From: Kiritimatiellia bacterium
GTDB lineage: Bacteria > Verrucomicrobiota > Kiritimatiellia > SLAD01
DNA length: 31,284 nucleotides
Assembly (NCBI GenBank): GCA_007125875.1
Contig: SLCI01000138.1
Span: 1 to 31,284, forward strand
Direction of reading: 5' to 3'
Under the pieces are notes generated by a model. That model was given only the letters and a program-made list of their open reading frames with translations. It did no database searches and was not told the origin of the DNA. Both the position numbers and the translations under genes were made by a program. Positions 31,217-31,284 of this stretch are shown here, piece after piece. Numbering within the stretch: position 1 is the stretch's first letter; each line of letters begins with the position of its first letter.

Positions 31217-31284
31217 TCAGTCTTGGCGGCTCTCGACCAGCTCTCTAATGGGTACCGGCAGGAGACCGCGCAAACGACGCCCCA
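31217..31284 (-). CDS. Possible C-terminal end of a minus-strand gene (cut by window edge)
   Basis: Reading the minus strand from the window edge, one frame stays open for 21 codons and ends at TGA 31217. It encodes an RRLRGLLPVPIRELVESRQD-like tail with ordinary protein composition. The fragment is too short to name, and the other frames on this strand are less protein-like. It would converge on the FGE-like gene. Confidence 0.35.
   Translation of the reverse strand, partial: GRRLRGLLPVPIRELVESRQD

Overview
This window looks like a chromosomal segment of a diderm (Gram-negative) bacterium. It encodes lipid A and LPS-core enzymes (LpxK, a WaaF-type heptosyltransferase, a WaaE/KdtX-like glycosyltransferase), a TamA/TamB outer-membrane pair, AccA and an L,D-transpeptidase. 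Several details point to the PVC side of the bacteria (Verrucomicrobiota, Kiritimatiellota or Lentisphaerota): an SHD1 domain, a rhomboid protease with a soluble C-terminal extension, an FGE-like membrane-anchored protein and an enhancer-binding protein coupled to NadE. That assignment is an inference from domain content, not a measurement. Shine-Dalgarno sites are clear before many genes but absent before several others.

Region 1 (1-3250) is accessory in character. It holds the 3' end of a type I restriction gene (hsdR), a convergent SLOG/DprA-like gene, a 0.5-kb stretch with no convincing gene, a VapBC toxin-antitoxin pair and an unrecognised coiled-coil gene. Three copies of a 26-nt REP-like palindromic repeat sit in its gaps. 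Region 2 (3275-6041) is metabolic: a DJ-1/PfpI protein, a convergent hotdog thioesterase and a divergent cytoplasmic GH13 amylase. A perfect 16-bp palindrome lies in the divergent gap, and a cluster of small hairpins follows the amylase.

Region 3 (6042-9504, minus strand) is a probable operon: rhomboid protease, phosphomannomutase/phosphoglucomutase, then an unusual lipoprotein combining ankyrin repeats, a Glu-Pro tract, SHD1 and a single-HKD phospholipase D domain. Region 4 (9564-12538, plus) holds a degenerate protein kinase, a LysM/L,D-transpeptidase and accA in tight order. Region 5 (12659-15179, plus) is a three-gene operon: VTC-type polyphosphate polymerase domain, DUF4956 membrane protein and HlyD-like adaptor.

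Region 6 (26218 down to 15232, minus) is about 11 kb of co-directional, closely spaced genes: lpxK, waaF-like, GT2, a protein with two CBM21-like modules and an EEP phosphodiesterase domain, a two-HKD phospholipase D protein, tamA, tamB and a small membrane protein. The two phosphodiesterases between the LPS-core genes and the Tam pair are the most unusual content of the window.

Region 7 (26409-31284) contains nadE with an AT-rich palindromic promoter and no visible ribosome site. A GAF-AAA+-Fis sigma-54 activator overlaps it by 4 bp. A membrane-anchored coiled-coil protein, an FGE-like protein lacking cysteines in its enzyme domain and the likely tail of another minus-strand gene complete the window. 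No rRNA, tRNA, CRISPR array or insertion sequence was seen.
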